Source: Rhodosporidiobolus odoratus (lineage: Eukaryota; Basidiomycota; Microbotryomycetes; Sporidiobolales; Sporidiobolaceae). Taken from it: a stretch of DNA of 64,000 bases. The stretch is from positions 682,001-746,000 of the forward strand of contig JAOANU010000003.1 of the NCBI GenBank assembly GCA_034387635.1. The letters run 5' to 3'. How positions within the stretch are numbered: position 1 is the first letter of the stretch; each line of letters starts with the position of its first letter. Made by a program: the position numbers and the translations under genes. This document shows, piece by piece, positions 22,876 through 44,431 of this stretch. The notes below the pieces were generated by a model. That model was given only the letters and a program-made list of their open reading frames with translations. It had not been told where the DNA came from and did no database searches.

Positions 22876-24310
22876 ATGCAGCATAACTTCAGCAAAGGGG
22901 GTCATACCGCATCGCCTCACCGCTCTTCCCGCTTCCTCGTTCCTCCCACTCCTCAGCAAGCCGGTCCTGCTACTCACAAGTCCGGCGTAGGCCGTATTCA
23001 GGGCATCCCCAGCACAGCCCGTCAAGCTCCCTCTGCCGTCGGAGCCTCTGGTACGGGAAATGCCGCCAGTACTTCGCTTTCTACCTCTTTCGCCAACTTG
23101 AAAAGATCCATTCCGTCGTTCGCTCAGGCCGGAGACTCCCCTCAGCAGCACAGAGCAGACGAACAGGGAGCTTGGGACACAGAGAGCGGGTATCAAGGAG
23201 GGGGTTTGAGCGAGGGAAGCTCAAGTGAAGAGGAAAGCGAGGCTTCGACCGATGATCTCGACATGGGAGGCCTTGCCGAGGGCATTCATGGCGGCCTCAC
23301 GAGACACGGGTGAGCGAATTTGCTCTCTTTGGAGTCGCAGCTCCGGACGGTTGCCCCTACAGACAACCCTCGCCGCTTGAGGCCGAAGCTTCTTCTTTCC
23401 TCCGCTCGTTCAAGCACAGTGCGCTTTTCTCTGGCTGACCTGACTCTCGGGTACCGACACAGACTAGCTCCCGATACATCCGTATAGTCGACCTGTGCAC
23501 AGCTGACGCCTCGTGCTTCATCCAGGTCCGATGGCCACCCATCCCACCTCCGACTACGTGGCCTTTGAGCAGACTTTCGAGACGGGCATCCGTCGCTCCA
23601 AGGACCTCTTCAGTTTCCTCAGTAAGGATGTCGTCGATGCTACACTGTGCGTAGCGACGGTCGCAATCTTATGTGCGCACGACTTAAGCTTGCTTATGAC
23701 CTTCCCAATCCTGGTTTTCTTTCTTCCGAATAGTCCTCAGATTGCCGCGCTCGAGAATCGCCTGAGCCGCTCTGCTGCGAGGCTCGAGCAAGAGAAGCAG
23801 AAGCTCGTCGGGGTGGAGGCGCAGGGAAGGCAGGTGCGCATTCATTCTTTTCTGCCCTTTTCCTCTTTGCCTCTGGCCTACTCTGACCGTTATACCGCCC
23901 GCCTTGATTCCCGCAAAGTGGACTGCTCATTTGCAAGCTAAGCACTCCATATGACCTACAGGCCCACGCCGCAGCCCTCATCAACCGTCTCGCCGCCCTC
24001 AACTCTGCTGTTTTCGCGAACCGCCGCTCAACGCAGGGGGATCTTGAGGGAATCCGTGAGCTCTTCGAAACGATGCTGCCTGCTATCTTCAGCTTCTTCC
24101 AGCTTATCGAGCTCGCCTGGTCACGCCTGGAAGGCACCCAGTAATCTTTTTGAGCCCCCTTTGACTAACACACTTTGGTGGTCTCCTCGCCGCTCAGATC
24201 AGCGTCGCAGTGCTGCGCTCGTTGCGCTCGGTCTCCAGTTTGAGCAGAGTCATAAGGCTCTTGCTCGCAAGCTTGGCAACCGTCAAGTTACCGCCCCGGG
24301 CAAGAAATAG
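22876..24310 (+). CDS. Coiled-coil protein of unknown function
   Basis: I do not recognise this gene. Exon 1 (22876..23309) encodes a disordered start, MQHNFSKGGHTASPHRSSRF, ending in an acidic Ser-rich patch. A short exon from about 23366 (QPSPLEAEASSFLRSFKHS) joins in frame to PMATHPTSDYVAFEQTFETG near 23526. The next exons encode long amphipathic helices: PQIAALENRLSRSAARLEQE, AAALINRLAALNSAVFANRR and LEGIRELFETMLPAIFSFFQ. The last exon, with an acceptor near 24212, reads HAALVALGLQFEQSHKALAR and ends VTAPGKK. The heptad-like spacing suggests a coiled-coil scaffold or complex subunit, but that is only inference. The exon chain keeps frame, which supports a real gene. It may share regulation with the divergent LCCL gene. 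Confidence 0.62.
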
Positions 24311-25258
24311 GCAAGTTGGGTAGGGGTCAAGGAGAAGGAGTCGCTTTACATCCGCGAGACGTGCAACAGATCAACCATAGTCCCCCTTGCGCAGAGTCAT
24401 CTGCACCGCTCCCTACCTTCATCCAATGGCTTCAAAGTGATACTCACTGGTGCAGGACGTGCTGTCGAGAGGAGACTAAGGTTGCCAAGGCTCCTTTGTT
24501 TCTTACCGTACATGTCCCATGCTGGTGGAGCGGGAGACATAGAGATGTGTTATTTGCGAGAGTAGCTTCGGGCTGGGCACTAAACTCAAGGAGGAGTCGA
24601 CATTTTGACGAGTCTGGACCTCAAACAAGGAACTGCCTGTTCTGATGATCCTCCTCCGACAGTACAGACACGAAGGATTCCTGCTGCTCACGCCCTTCTG
24701 CTGCTACTCACTTGCAGAAACCCACAGCATTGAGCTTGCCTCGCCTCGTAGCGCACAGTCCTCGTCCCCGCCGCTCCGGGATCGCTCGGCCCGCCTCTGT
24801 TTTTTCTTGCGCCGCCTCGACTTCCGCACTGCGATATCGTCTTCTCTCTCGTTTCGGAAGGTCAAAGCTGGTGGGACAATGTTTTCTTTCCTCCCTTGTT
24901 CCTTGCTTTGTTCTACTTTGTTCTTGTTCCCCTACACTTCGCTGTTCAATCTCTACCTTTCCCAGATTGTTCCTACCCCTCCACTGTTGGCAGCTGCATC
25001 ATGCCTGGAGGAATCGCGAGGCAGTCCGTAGCACCTTTCCACTTCCCTTATAACGTCGGCTTCCTTTCTTTCTTTCCTCTTCTTCATCACATTTCATTCT
25101 CTCTCGCCCTTAGGTAAGTAGTCTTTCCTTTGCAGATGGCTGTACCAAGCGTTCACACATTGTTCTCTTGCGCCCTCAGCAAGGTTTTATATCGCCACAG
25201 ATCCGTAGTCAACGTCTTCACTGACTACAACGCCCACAACACTCTAAGCTATGCCAAG
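24311..25258. other. Intergenic stretch without a convincing gene
   Basis: About 950 bp follow the coiled-coil gene. Several short open frames occur, but none shows a known domain or a consistent splice pattern. The middle is CT-rich. It may hold the 3' end of the coiled-coil gene and the left flank of the transposon remnant. Confidence 0.45.
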
Positions 25259-26037
25259 GTCTCCACCATGTCTCACCCACTAACTCCATCTGCTACCTCA
25301 CTGACGCTGTCGGCGCCAGCGACAAATGCCCCCCCTACTGGTGTCCTCTTCCACTCACCTCCCTCTTGCGTGAGCTCCCTTGTTCCACCCCAAGCAGTAG
25401 TTTGTACTTACATTTTCTCCCGTCGGAACTCCCCAGTCACCACCAGACCTACCACTGAGCCTTCTCAACTCACCCTTCACCTGCCTGTCCTCGCGCTCTT
25501 CCCATCACGGCCACTTAGCGCGCTCTTCCTCTTGACGTTGGCGTTTACACCTACCTCAAGAACATCATCGCGCTGAGTGAGACCAGGAAGGACTCACAGG
25601 AATGGAAGCTTAGGATGGAGAGGGTGCGCTAGGACGAGTGGAGTATGGGACATGGTCCAGCCTACTCCGGCTACTCCTCCGGCTTGACCTACGGGGTGGA
25701 CCTGGCAGCGCCTACGGGTCCGGACACGACAGCGATTGGGCGTTGGGAAGCAGGCGAGGATCAGGTGCTCAACATCATCAGTGCCAAGGTCACCCATACC
25801 CTCACCAACCAGGTCATCGGATACTCTGCTTCCAGCGCTTGGGAGTACCTTTGCAACCAATTTGAGCTTACCAACCAAGTTGCCGTTCAGGGTATCATTG
25901 CCTTCCCTCCTCTCCATCAAGAGCCGCGCTGGCAACAATGTCGGCAAACACCTCGACCCCCGCAAGGAGATGCTTGCTCCAGGTCTGGCAATCAACTTTA
26001 CCCTCTCTCTCGTGAAGCGCTGGTGTCACCCCTAGCA
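25259..26037 (+). pseudogene. Degenerate Ty1/copia-like Gag fragment
   Basis: Three frame segments look like pieces of a copia-type Gag. The first, near 25560-25630, reads ALSETRKDSQEWKLRMERVR and runs into a stop near 25630. The second (25645-25890) reads QVLNIISAKVTHTLTNQVIG then YSASSAWEYLCNQFELTNQV, which matches the layout of the Gag family around the conserved 'W..L...F' helix. The third, shifted in frame after ~25895, reads SIKSRAGNNVGKHLDPRKEM. No protease, integrase or reverse transcriptase follows, and I could not find LTRs by eye. The stop and shift mean this is a dead fragment. The assignment rests on helix pattern and spacing, not on a database hit. Confidence 0.5.
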
Positions 26038-26136
26038 AGATTTAGCAATGTCCCACATGACACTGTGCCAAGCTTGGGCAAGGCTGGCGTGGTGCAAAAG
26101 AGGAGCAAAGGCCTGCACGGGTGCCAAAAGAGATGT

Positions 26137-26207
26137 TCCCCGACGGGGAATCGAACCCCGCTCGCGGCTGTGAGAGAGCCGAATCATAACCACTAGACCA
26201 TCGAGGA
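26137..26207 (-). tRNA. tRNA-Glu (anticodon CUC)
   Basis: The minus strand folds into a complete cloverleaf of 71 nt. The acceptor stem pairs TCCTCGA with TCGGGGA, including one G-T pair. The D arm is in GGTCTAGTGGTTATGATTC. The anticodon stem is CGGCT/AGCCG around a 7-nt loop CTCTCAC, placing CTC at positions 34-36 (reads GAG, Glu). The T arm has GGGGTTCGATTCCCC. There is no intron. It lies about 100 bp from the copia-like remnant. Confidence 0.95.
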
Positions 26208-26774
26208 CTACATAACGTGTTTGCCGGTAACACCAAATATAATCTACGTAAAACAGCCTGAACGCAGTTACCGTCTCCAGATCGCCAATAGTGGCCAAGC
26301 GGTTGGCTATCCGACTGCTAGCAGCCTGATGGGCATAGTAAGACGCTACAGATCCCAACTCAATGCGAAAAGGGAGCCAAAATCTGATTTGAGAAGGTTG
26401 CCGTCAATGAGTTTTCCGACTTTCTGCGTTGATTACTGCCTTGGTTGCCTTTGGGCTTCTCATACATACTGTCAGCATGTATTTCTCATACAGATACAAA
26501 CAGCAGGAACGAAACCCCCATCAGTTGCAGGTGTGACAAAAGCTTGTCGACCGGAGTTTGATGCATCCTTAACAATCGACCGCTTTGCAAGCAACAGGTC
26601 TCCGCTCTTGTCTACTGTATCAGATGCATCAAATGCATCGAGGCCAATCCTGCTTGGAAAGAGGAACGACCAGAGCAAAAGCATTACCGACCAAGAAAAG
26701 CTACTAAGTAGATATTGAAGAGATGTACACAGACTATATACAGATCAAGCTTCTCGTCGTCCCTCCACCACACT
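26208..26774. other. Intergenic region right of the tRNA
   Basis: This stretch is less GC-rich than its surroundings and has no supported gene. An imperfect inverted repeat (ATACATAC...GCATGTAT, around 26462-26484) and three ATGCAT hexamers (26572-26639) are visible, too short to call an element. Confidence 0.4.
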
Positions 26775-29183
26775 CTAGACGATGCCCGCCGAGCCATGTC
26801 CGGGGTATCCTCCATGGTGCCCGCCCGTCCCCGTCCCCGCCGCTTCAGCCCCAGCACCGCCCTTAACCGCATCCCCCGGCGCGCCCTGCACGCCCGTAAA
26901 GTTCTCTCCACGCCACTGGCCCGCCCAGGGCGAAAGTCCGCCGGCCATAGGCCCCTGAATGAGGGAGGTGTCGTACGGGAAGCGTGGGGCCGAGTAGGCC
27001 CAGGTTGAGTGGCCGGCCATAGGGGGGGTGCGGGGGAGGGGAAGGTGGTTGAAGCGGAAGTCCCAGATAGAGGCGTAGCTGCGGAAGCACGATGACAAGG
27101 TCAGTACAAATCGAAAGAAGAAAGGCAGAAAAAGCGCACCTCATGCGGTAAGCGGCGATGGCGCTGCAGCTACCGATGATACCGCCAGCAACGCAGTCAT
27201 ACCAGTTGTGGTACTGTAGAAAGGATGGACCACGTCAACGGTGCTCGAAAAGCAGAACTGTGCATGAGGACTCACCTCGTCGATAGTGAGGGAGGCAGAG
27301 ATGAGGAAGGCGCCGAGCTGTTCAGTGTAAGCGGGTCAGTCAGTACAGCACGAGAGGTGACTCGAGAGATCGATGGCATACGAGGGGAGCAAAGAAGGCG
27401 ATCATCTTCCAGAACTGCGGAGATGGCATGGCAATAATACATGGTATAAGCTGGTGTGCTTTGTTGTTTGACCAGAACTGCAGCTCTCGCCACAAGCATC
27501 GAGTAGCTAGAACTAGGAAGCTGCGACTGCGGTGAGAGGGGGGGGTCAACGCACCTGAGGACGGTAGTCCGAGAACAGCTTGAGCTTGGCGTTGAGGTAG
27601 AGGGAGAGGAAGAGCAGGCCAGCCCAGGCTGCAGTCGAATGACCCGAGGGCATACTTTCAAGCTGTGGCGAGAGACGAAGAGATGGCCGCGAAGAAGAAT
27701 AATCCAGATGTGCGAAAATGGGCAGGATCAGTCAGTACAGGTCGGCGAGAACAACAGGTCGACGGCATCGGAGCAAGAGAACCGGCACGAACCGAGTCGT
27801 TGATCTCGGCGCGGTCGCCAGTGCCTGCGGAAGGATACGATGTTTAGCTACAAAAGAAGCGAATCGCCGCGAAGGATATCATGAAGAATGGGAAGAACAA
27901 GCGATGTAGGGCACCGCGTAGAAAAGGAAGTCAAGAAAAAGGGATAAGAGAACAGAATAGCTCACAGATGCTCCTATCATACATGATGTTCTGGAAGCCA
28001 CTTCCGATCGTCGAGGTGTCGATAACGGGCTTGCAGACGGAAAGGAAGTGAGGGCGGAGACCACCGATAAGCCATCTGTAGCGAGGGTGAAAGAAAGGGA
28101 GAAAGGGGGTAGCGAGGGTCAGCGTTGCACGAGGTCGAGCACGCGTGGGCCAGCGAAGTCTCGTACTTGATGAAGACTGCGACGAGGAAAGAGAGCCAAG
28201 TTAGTCAGGCACCATGACGAGGGAAGAGATAATCTCGACCAGGTAGCGAGTGCATAAAGGACAGTGAGACTGACCTTGGAACACAGCAGCGTTGATAAGC
28301 GAGTAAAGGACGCCGAAAGTCGCCGTGTTGAGGTCATCAAAGCTCTTCACGCGTATTTGGCAGATGCAGAAAACGATGAAGGGGACAAAGAATGCGATGA
28401 GAGCGGCGGCGTAGATGGGGATGATGTTGTGACGTAAGGCGTAGGCGAATTGCGGGTAGACAATCTCGCCGTCCTGCGCATGACAAAGGGGAGGCAGATA
28501 CGGTAGGTTGAAGGTCAGCGATCGAAGACAGCGAGTGAGGCACGTTACACGAGTGCAAGGAGGGCGGAGAGGATTGAGGTGAAGTAGGAGGCAGTGAGGT
28601 AGGTAGTTAGGCGGAATGGGAAGCGGCGACGTACGGAGAATTGGATAGGGAACTCCCTCGTAGGGGCAGGGTCCGCCTCATAGATGCCCAGACCGACAGC
28701 TCCGAGGGCAGCCATAGTGACTGAGCGCAACGTAAACGGCAGAGCAGGCGCAAAGGGGAGGATGGCGAGGGTGAACACGCAGAAAGAGGAAAAAAAAAAA
28801 GGAGGTTGCGAAGGTCAGTATCTCATACTTTTACGGCAAGCGTGCTACGCTCGCGCATAGGACAGTCAGAGTGGACCACGCTCGCTGTACGGAGGTGTAA
28901 TGAACGCACGCAAATCGACCCAGTACATCTTGACCCATTCTCCAAAAGTAGGACGCTGGTAAATCCAGGCTTTTCCACTCCCGTTTCCTCCGGCACTCAC
29001 GTCTCCGATCGGTGCGCCTCCGGGTCCACCAGCAGCGCCGTGGTGAGTTCCCATGTGAGGGCTGTTGACCGCGGTGCCTTGAGTCCCGACTGACGAGCGA
29101 GGTTCGTGAGCGTGAGCTGGTTGAGGCTTCTCCAGGTTAGCGTCGTTAGCCTGGGCGGGATTGCGGTGGGAGAGAGACGGCAT
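26775..29183 (-). CDS. PAP2-family lipid phosphate phosphatase (diacylglycerol pyrophosphatase-like)
   Basis: An integral membrane enzyme expected to dephosphorylate diacylglycerol pyrophosphate or phosphatidate on the lumenal side of the membrane. After a His/Gly-rich N-terminus (MPSLSHRNPAQANDANLEKP) come six hydrophobic segments. Phosphatase motif 1 reads KWLIGGLRP across a splice junction (KX6RP), and motif 2 is PSGHST. Motif 3 reads SLTIDEYHNWYD: the histidine and aspartate are present, but the usual arginine after the serine (SRX5HX3D) is a leucine. The C-terminal tail is Gly/His-rich and ends GYPGHGSAGIV. The intron before the second coding exon has an 11-T pyrimidine tract in the sense strand. 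The L in motif 3 may be characteristic of this fungal subfamily; I could not check. Confidence 0.88.
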
Positions 29184-29581
29184 GTTGGATAGCCTAGCAA
29201 GCCGCGACGAAAGCAGGTGAAGAAGAGGGAGAAAGGATGGAGCCGCTGGCTCTGACGCTTAAGCTTCTGCCTCCCGCTGTCTATTCTTACGACGCTCTTT
29301 GCCTCCGAGAATAGGTCACGACCGCCGGTGAACCAGCGTCACAGGGAACAGGAGTTTTTTTTAGCTTCGGAGAACTTGATGAGACACTCCGCGGGTCGCG
29401 CGTCAGATCATAAACCCGGTCGGGACTGGAATGCTGCCTTACCCTCGGTCCCTCCTTGCTGTACTGCGCAGCGTCCATCCCGCTCTGAGTGTGGCACGGA
29501 GGAAGATGCGATGAAAGCCTGCGTTGCGAATGGGCGAAGAGATCGAGTTGTCGGAGACGTGATCTGCGGAATCCTAACCAG
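29184..29581. other. Intergenic region upstream of the PAP2 gene
   Basis: About 400 bp lie between the PAP2 start codon and the SAM37 stop codon, both minus-strand genes. It should hold the PAP2 promoter and the SAM37 3' end. No gene is seen. Confidence 0.45.
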
Positions 29582-31160
29582 CTAGTCATCGTCTTCCTCC
29601 TCCTCATCTTCCTCGTCCTCCTCGTACTCTTCCCACTGTCCCTCTCCCACACTTCTTCCAAGCATCCTCCCCAACCGCCTACCAGGCAACGGCACCGCTC
29701 CAGTCCCCACCCCCCATCCAACCACCCCGACCGCACAAACCGCAAAGAAAGTCCACCTCTTCTTCCTAAACTCTTTCTCCTGCTTGGTGAGCGGTTTTGA
29801 GGCTGCGACGGGCTTCCCTGCTCGCGAGAGTGGGGTGGACAGTCCGAACGAGGAGAACAGTGAGGAAGGGCTGGGGAAGAGGGAGGCGAGGGCGAATGAT
29901 GGGGGTCTAGAGGGCGAGGCCGGGGGAGGAGCGCTTTCAGAGGACCAGAGGGTGCGGCGCAGGAGAGCAGTGTGGGCCCAAAGGCGAGGGAAGGAGGCGT
30001 TGATCAGGTCGGCCAGCAGGGGCTGAGGCAGGGGCAGGTAGAGGACGAGGGAGAGTAGGGCAGACAGGTGGGCGTCGAGAGGGGTGGGACTGGCGAGGTG
30101 AGGCATAATGTCATGAAGCGAGGGCCCAGAGGCGGGAGGAAAGAAGAGTCAGTACCGTAGCTAGTCATGGATGTCACGGGCAACGCACGACGACGATGAG
30201 AAGAAGAACGGCGTGCTGGATGTTGCCAGTGTCGACTCGAGTGCAGTGAACACTTCGCGAGCGGCAGCAATGATCTGGGAGGATTTCGACTGATCAGCGG
30301 TCAAAGCAACAGCGAGTAAAAGCCCAGGGCAACTGACCTTGCCCTCCCCAAAGGTCTTCTTGACCCTCTCCTTCCCTTCCCGCCTATCCTCCAGCTTCCT
30401 CTCTTTGACCCCCTCAATCCCCGTTTCAAGCAATGCCTTCTTCCGTCGCCTTTCGCTTTCTTCCTCCTTCTCGGCTTCACCGCCCATGCCCCACCACGTC
30501 GGATGGGTTGAGTCGACGAGATCGTGGGCTGCTTGGCGGAACTGGCCGGGGCGGTAGAAGCTGGTCGGGAAGGGGAGGGAAGGCACGAGGAGAGAGCGGG
30601 TGAAAAGCCAGTTTTGCGGGAGCTGCGTTGCGGATAACGGGTTGACGGTCGAACGGCATCAGCCTTCATGTTGACTCGATAATGAGCATCGGTAGTGAAG
30701 GCGCACCGAGTAGAGGGAATGCAGGACGAGCGGCAGGACGGTGGTGGAGAGGAGGGCTTGGAAGGCCTTTGCGTCTGCTTCACTGTTCGGGTCCTTCCAG
30801 GTTACGGGCGTCGAGCTGGTCTGCAGCAGGTGACTGAGGATGGCCGAGCCGAACAAGGTTTCCGAGCCATGTTTGAGGAAAGGCAGCGAGTCTGCAGGCA
30901 GGAAGAAAGTGAGCGCGAGGAGGGGAGGTAGATGAGAAAGGCAGGCGGACCTGCAGACTCAGATGAGGGTACGAGTGTCCATTCTCCCGGGTGCAGCAGT
31001 TGCAAGTAGGAAGCTATGACTGTGGGGGGCAAGACGAGACTTGAGCAGGAACCGATGAGGAGGAAGGCGAGGAGAACTGACCAAGCGATTTCGGGTCTAG
31101 GCTGGCGAGATCATGGATGGATGAGCCTGTGAGAGCGTGTAGCTCCAGTCCAGGACTCAT
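29582..31160 (-). CDS. SAM37: Metaxin/Sam37-like subunit of the mitochondrial sorting and assembly machinery
   Basis: Sam37 works with Sam50 and Sam35 in inserting beta-barrel proteins into the mitochondrial outer membrane. The start MSPGLELHALTGSSIHDLAS leads into SLDPKSL and, after an intron, AIVSYLQLLHPGEWTLVPSS, which fits the thioredoxin-like Tom37/metaxin N-terminal domain ('DP..L....YL.L'). LPFLKHGSETLFGSAILSHL and WKDPNSEADAKAFQALLSTT follow, then a glutathione-transferase-like helical half with SFYRPGQFRQAAHDL. The C-terminus has one membrane segment (RWTFFAVCAVGVVGWGVGTG) and a very acidic tail ending EEEEDDD. The order and the single C-terminal anchor suit Sam37. Similarity in this family is low, so the assignment is by architecture. 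It diverges from NCA2, another mitochondrial gene. Confidence 0.78.
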
Positions 31161-31297
31161 GACAGCTGTAACGAGTAAGAGTCCACGTTGATCGTCATTC
31201 CAAGTTAGGCGGAGAGCAGGACAACTTGGACAAACTCTGTCAATACACTCAGTTGCATAGTCTACACACAGCAAGAGTCGTCCAGACGCTCATCACG
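31161..31297. promoter_or_regulatory. Divergent promoter between two mitochondrial genes
   Basis: SAM37 and NCA2 start codons are 137 bp apart on opposite strands, so their promoters overlap. No core element is recognised by eye. Confidence 0.55.
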
Positions 31298-33882
31298 ATG
31301 AGCTACGCGGGCGACCTGACCGGCTCACTGTCCAACTCGTTGTATCGACTCTCTCCATCTCTCGCTCATTCTCCCAAAGCTGTCAACCTCGATTCTCCAC
31401 CCAATCAACCTAGAACCGCGTCCCAAGATCAAGCACAAGCCAGACACACTGAGCTAGCCAGCCTCCTCAACAAACTACAACCCTCGACTCACTCTACCGC
31501 GTCCTTGAAGCCCCACCTCTCCCCTTCCTCCTCGTCCTCGTCCTCGTCCTCGCCCGCTCAACTCGCCCAACTCGTAGACTCAACCTTCGTCCCTTTCCAA
31601 GGTCACGCTGCTACTCCCCTCTCTCCTCAAACCGAAACCATCGAGCTCGTCACCCTCGCCCAACTCACCATCAAAACCTATGGCCTCGTTCTCCAGACCC
31701 TCATGGACCAGGCTGGTTCCCTCGCCAGCATGGACGACTACTGGAACTCACTCGAGAGGGACCCATGGCAGACGAGCCTGTACATGGTCCAGAGTCGGTC
31801 CAGTTGCTACCCCTTTTCCCTTCGCGATCCGTTTAAGCTAACGCCTTGCTCCCACAGCCGGTCCTTCCCGCGGTTTCTCCTTGGCCTCCGTCACCGCATC
31901 GCGTCTGAGCCAGCTCACGAGCTCGACGCTGCATTCACCTCCTTCCCTCTTCCGCCTCGAGACCTGGCGACTCGCCCTCCCGCCTTCCCTGTTCCTCACC
32001 TCGCTCTACCCACATCTGTCGGGTACATCAGGCCTCCCCTCCCTCTCCGAGATCAACAGTGCCGAGGCAGGCGGAGAAGAGGACATCCCCAGCCCGACCA
32101 GCATCTCCCTCGCTAGCGCGAGCAGGCTTGGACGGAGAACCGCAAGAAGCCTCGTCTTCCTCACGCTCAGCCCGCTCGCACTGACGCGGCAGGAGATTTC
32201 GCATCAGAGGAAAGGGATCAAGAAGGCTAGGGACGAGCTGGCAACCAAGATCGGCGATTTGACACTGGCGGCCACGGTATCCGGCGAAGGGGCAGGAGGA
32301 GCGGAACCGGATCAGAACTGGCGGGGATCACACCTGGGCACCACTAGGAAAGCGCAGAGATCTGCGATACGTGGCCCAACCTTGGCTAGGCTATTCTCCA
32401 CCACCGCTGGACCGGTCAAAGCGGATGAAGACCTCTCAGTGGAGGACATCCGTCAAGCAACCTGGTCTACCCTCGTACACCTCGACGCCGTCCTCTCGCT
32501 TTCCTCCCCGTCCATCACCGCTTCATCCCCTCCAACAACCCCATCCGACCTCGCCCACTCCCTCTCTTACCTCCTCACTCGTACCCTCCCTCTCCACACC
32601 TCCCACTTCACCTCACTCTCCACCTCTCTCTCCCCTCCCTCGGCCTTGACCCGTGCATGGCCCTACCTCCTCACCCTGCCAATAGCCTCCTACGCCGCCG
32701 CCAAACTCGTATACAAAAACAAGGACAGTTTGGTCAAGTTTGCGAGGGAGACGGCGGAGACTGTTAGGGGCTTTGTGGTGGATTGGGTGGTGCAACCCGT
32801 TAAGCAGATATTGGATACGGTGAGAGGCGGGGAGACCGTCGGCTTGATGGGAAGGGAGAGTTTGAAGAGTGATCTCGATGTGCGTTTTCATCTTTCTTGC
32901 CTGGCCTTCTTTGCGACCTATACCTTTAGTTGCTCTCCGGTACGAAGCCAGGACGAACGTATGAGCGAGCAGGATTGACTGCACGGTTCATGCTGACCCG
33001 TATTTCGCCCATTTGCAGAGCCTCGAACGAATGGTCCTTGACTTTGCCCGTGACGAGTACCGCCTCCAGCCGGACGAGCTCGCTACGCTGTCGGAGAAGG
33101 TCCGCTCTGGAGACCTGACCCCTGTGCTACGAGCCTGGGAGAAAGACATCAAGGTGCGTCTCGTTCCCTCTCTCTAGCCCTCGCCCTCCTCAAATCCAAC
33201 TAACCTTCCCTCCTTCAACCCTTGCTCTTTGCCCCATACCGCAGTCTCCCATTCGCTCCGCCGTCGGCGGCTCCCTCATCCGCACCCTCCTCATTCAAGT
33301 CCAAAAAGTCAAAGTCGACGTCGCCCTCGCCATGGACGGAATCGAAAAGATGCTCAAATCCCAACAGCTCACTTTCGGGTTTGTGGGTGTGGCGCCGAGT
33401 ATGCTCGTCTTGGCATTGGTCGGGCGATGGGCAAGGGGTTTCGTCGGGACTGATGGAGGGAAGGGGAGGAGGAAGGAGGGGGCTACGAGGGGGTGGATGA
33501 CCTTGAGGTGCGTTCAAAGCCGGGCGAGGGATTTTCCTAGACGACGTGCATTTCCGCCGTTCGCTGACCACTATCAAAGCTACACAGGCAACTGGATCTT
33601 TTACTCTCCCCGCCGCGCTCTTCCCGATCGCACTCAACTCACCAGCACCCCTCACCAGCCTTGACGCAAGGTCTGATTCTCCTCTCGCTTTCTCACCTCC
33701 GAGCCTACGCTCGTTCTCCCGCCTTCCCTTCCCGGGACACTCGGCTCCGCGCGTCGTTCCTCGAAGACATTCGCGCGCTCGAGGATGATGGAGCGCAGGC
33801 TAGCAGGGAAGAAAGGAGGGTTCTCGTGGATAGGTTGTGGAGGTGGAGTGGATTGCTTCGGTGGGAGGAAGCTTTGAGATGA
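31298..33882 (+). CDS. NCA2: Nca2-like mitochondrial membrane protein (ATP synthase expression control)
   Basis: Yeast Nca2 affects mitochondrial expression of ATP synthase subunits 6 and 8 and sits in the outer membrane. The model 31298..31793, 31858..32879, 33019..33153, 33245..33507, 33588..33882 gives 736 residues in frame. The conserved C-terminal NCA2 domain is clear: SLERMVLDFARDEY, then SGDLTPVLRAWEKDIKSPIR, LIRTLLIQVQKVKVDVALAM, MDGIEKMLKSQQLTFGFVGV, and a C-terminal segment GLILLSLSHLRAYARS. Hydrophobic segments occur near WPYLLTLPIASYAAAKLVY and in VGVAPSMLVLALVGRW. The N-terminal third is Ser-rich. The ATG at 31298 is preferred because only 137 bp separate it from the divergent SAM37 start. 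Confidence 0.9.
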
Positions 33883-34382
33883 TGAGTTCAGAGTGTTGGT
33901 ACCGTAGAGTACGCAGGAATACATATCCGTTGTCGATGCAGCATGACTTGTTGATTTTTTTTTTTTGTATCGAAGGTGTTCGATTACAAGGCGGAAAGCT
34001 CATAAGCCTGACTTGATCTACGCAAAGCAACCCTATCCATGCGTACAACAAAGTGTGGAACCGGCTACCCCCGCAAGAAGCGGGGTACACCCCAAACCAC
34101 TAAAACCGCCTGATAAGGGAGAGGGAAGAACTCGAGAAAGGAGGTTGTCGAGAACGCCGAAAAGGAGGAGGGAAGGAGGGGTGAGGAGGAGGTGGAGGGG
34201 GCGCTGCTCAGGCGCTCAAGAGTCGGTTCTCGAGTGAAAAGGTAATGGAAAGAAAAAAGGTGAATACTATACATTCATTCCCAAAGGGGAAGGTCCGCCC
34301 GAGGCGAGAAGGAGAGAGAGAGTCCGCCTGGCGAAGAGTGTTTCTTGCCACCTCACGCTCGTCGCTCGACGGTGTATCTGAT
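33883..34382. other. Intergenic region upstream of PRP8
   Basis: This 500-bp gap holds the NCA2 3' end and the PRP8 promoter. A T12 run lies at 33955-33966. The second half is purine-rich on the plus strand. No gene is recognised. Confidence 0.5.

Positions 34383-44431
<10,049 letters not shown>

Noticed and set aside
26462..26484. Imperfect inverted repeat near the tRNA as a transposon end
   Set aside because: The arms are only about 8 nt and there is no matching copy or target-site duplication visible.
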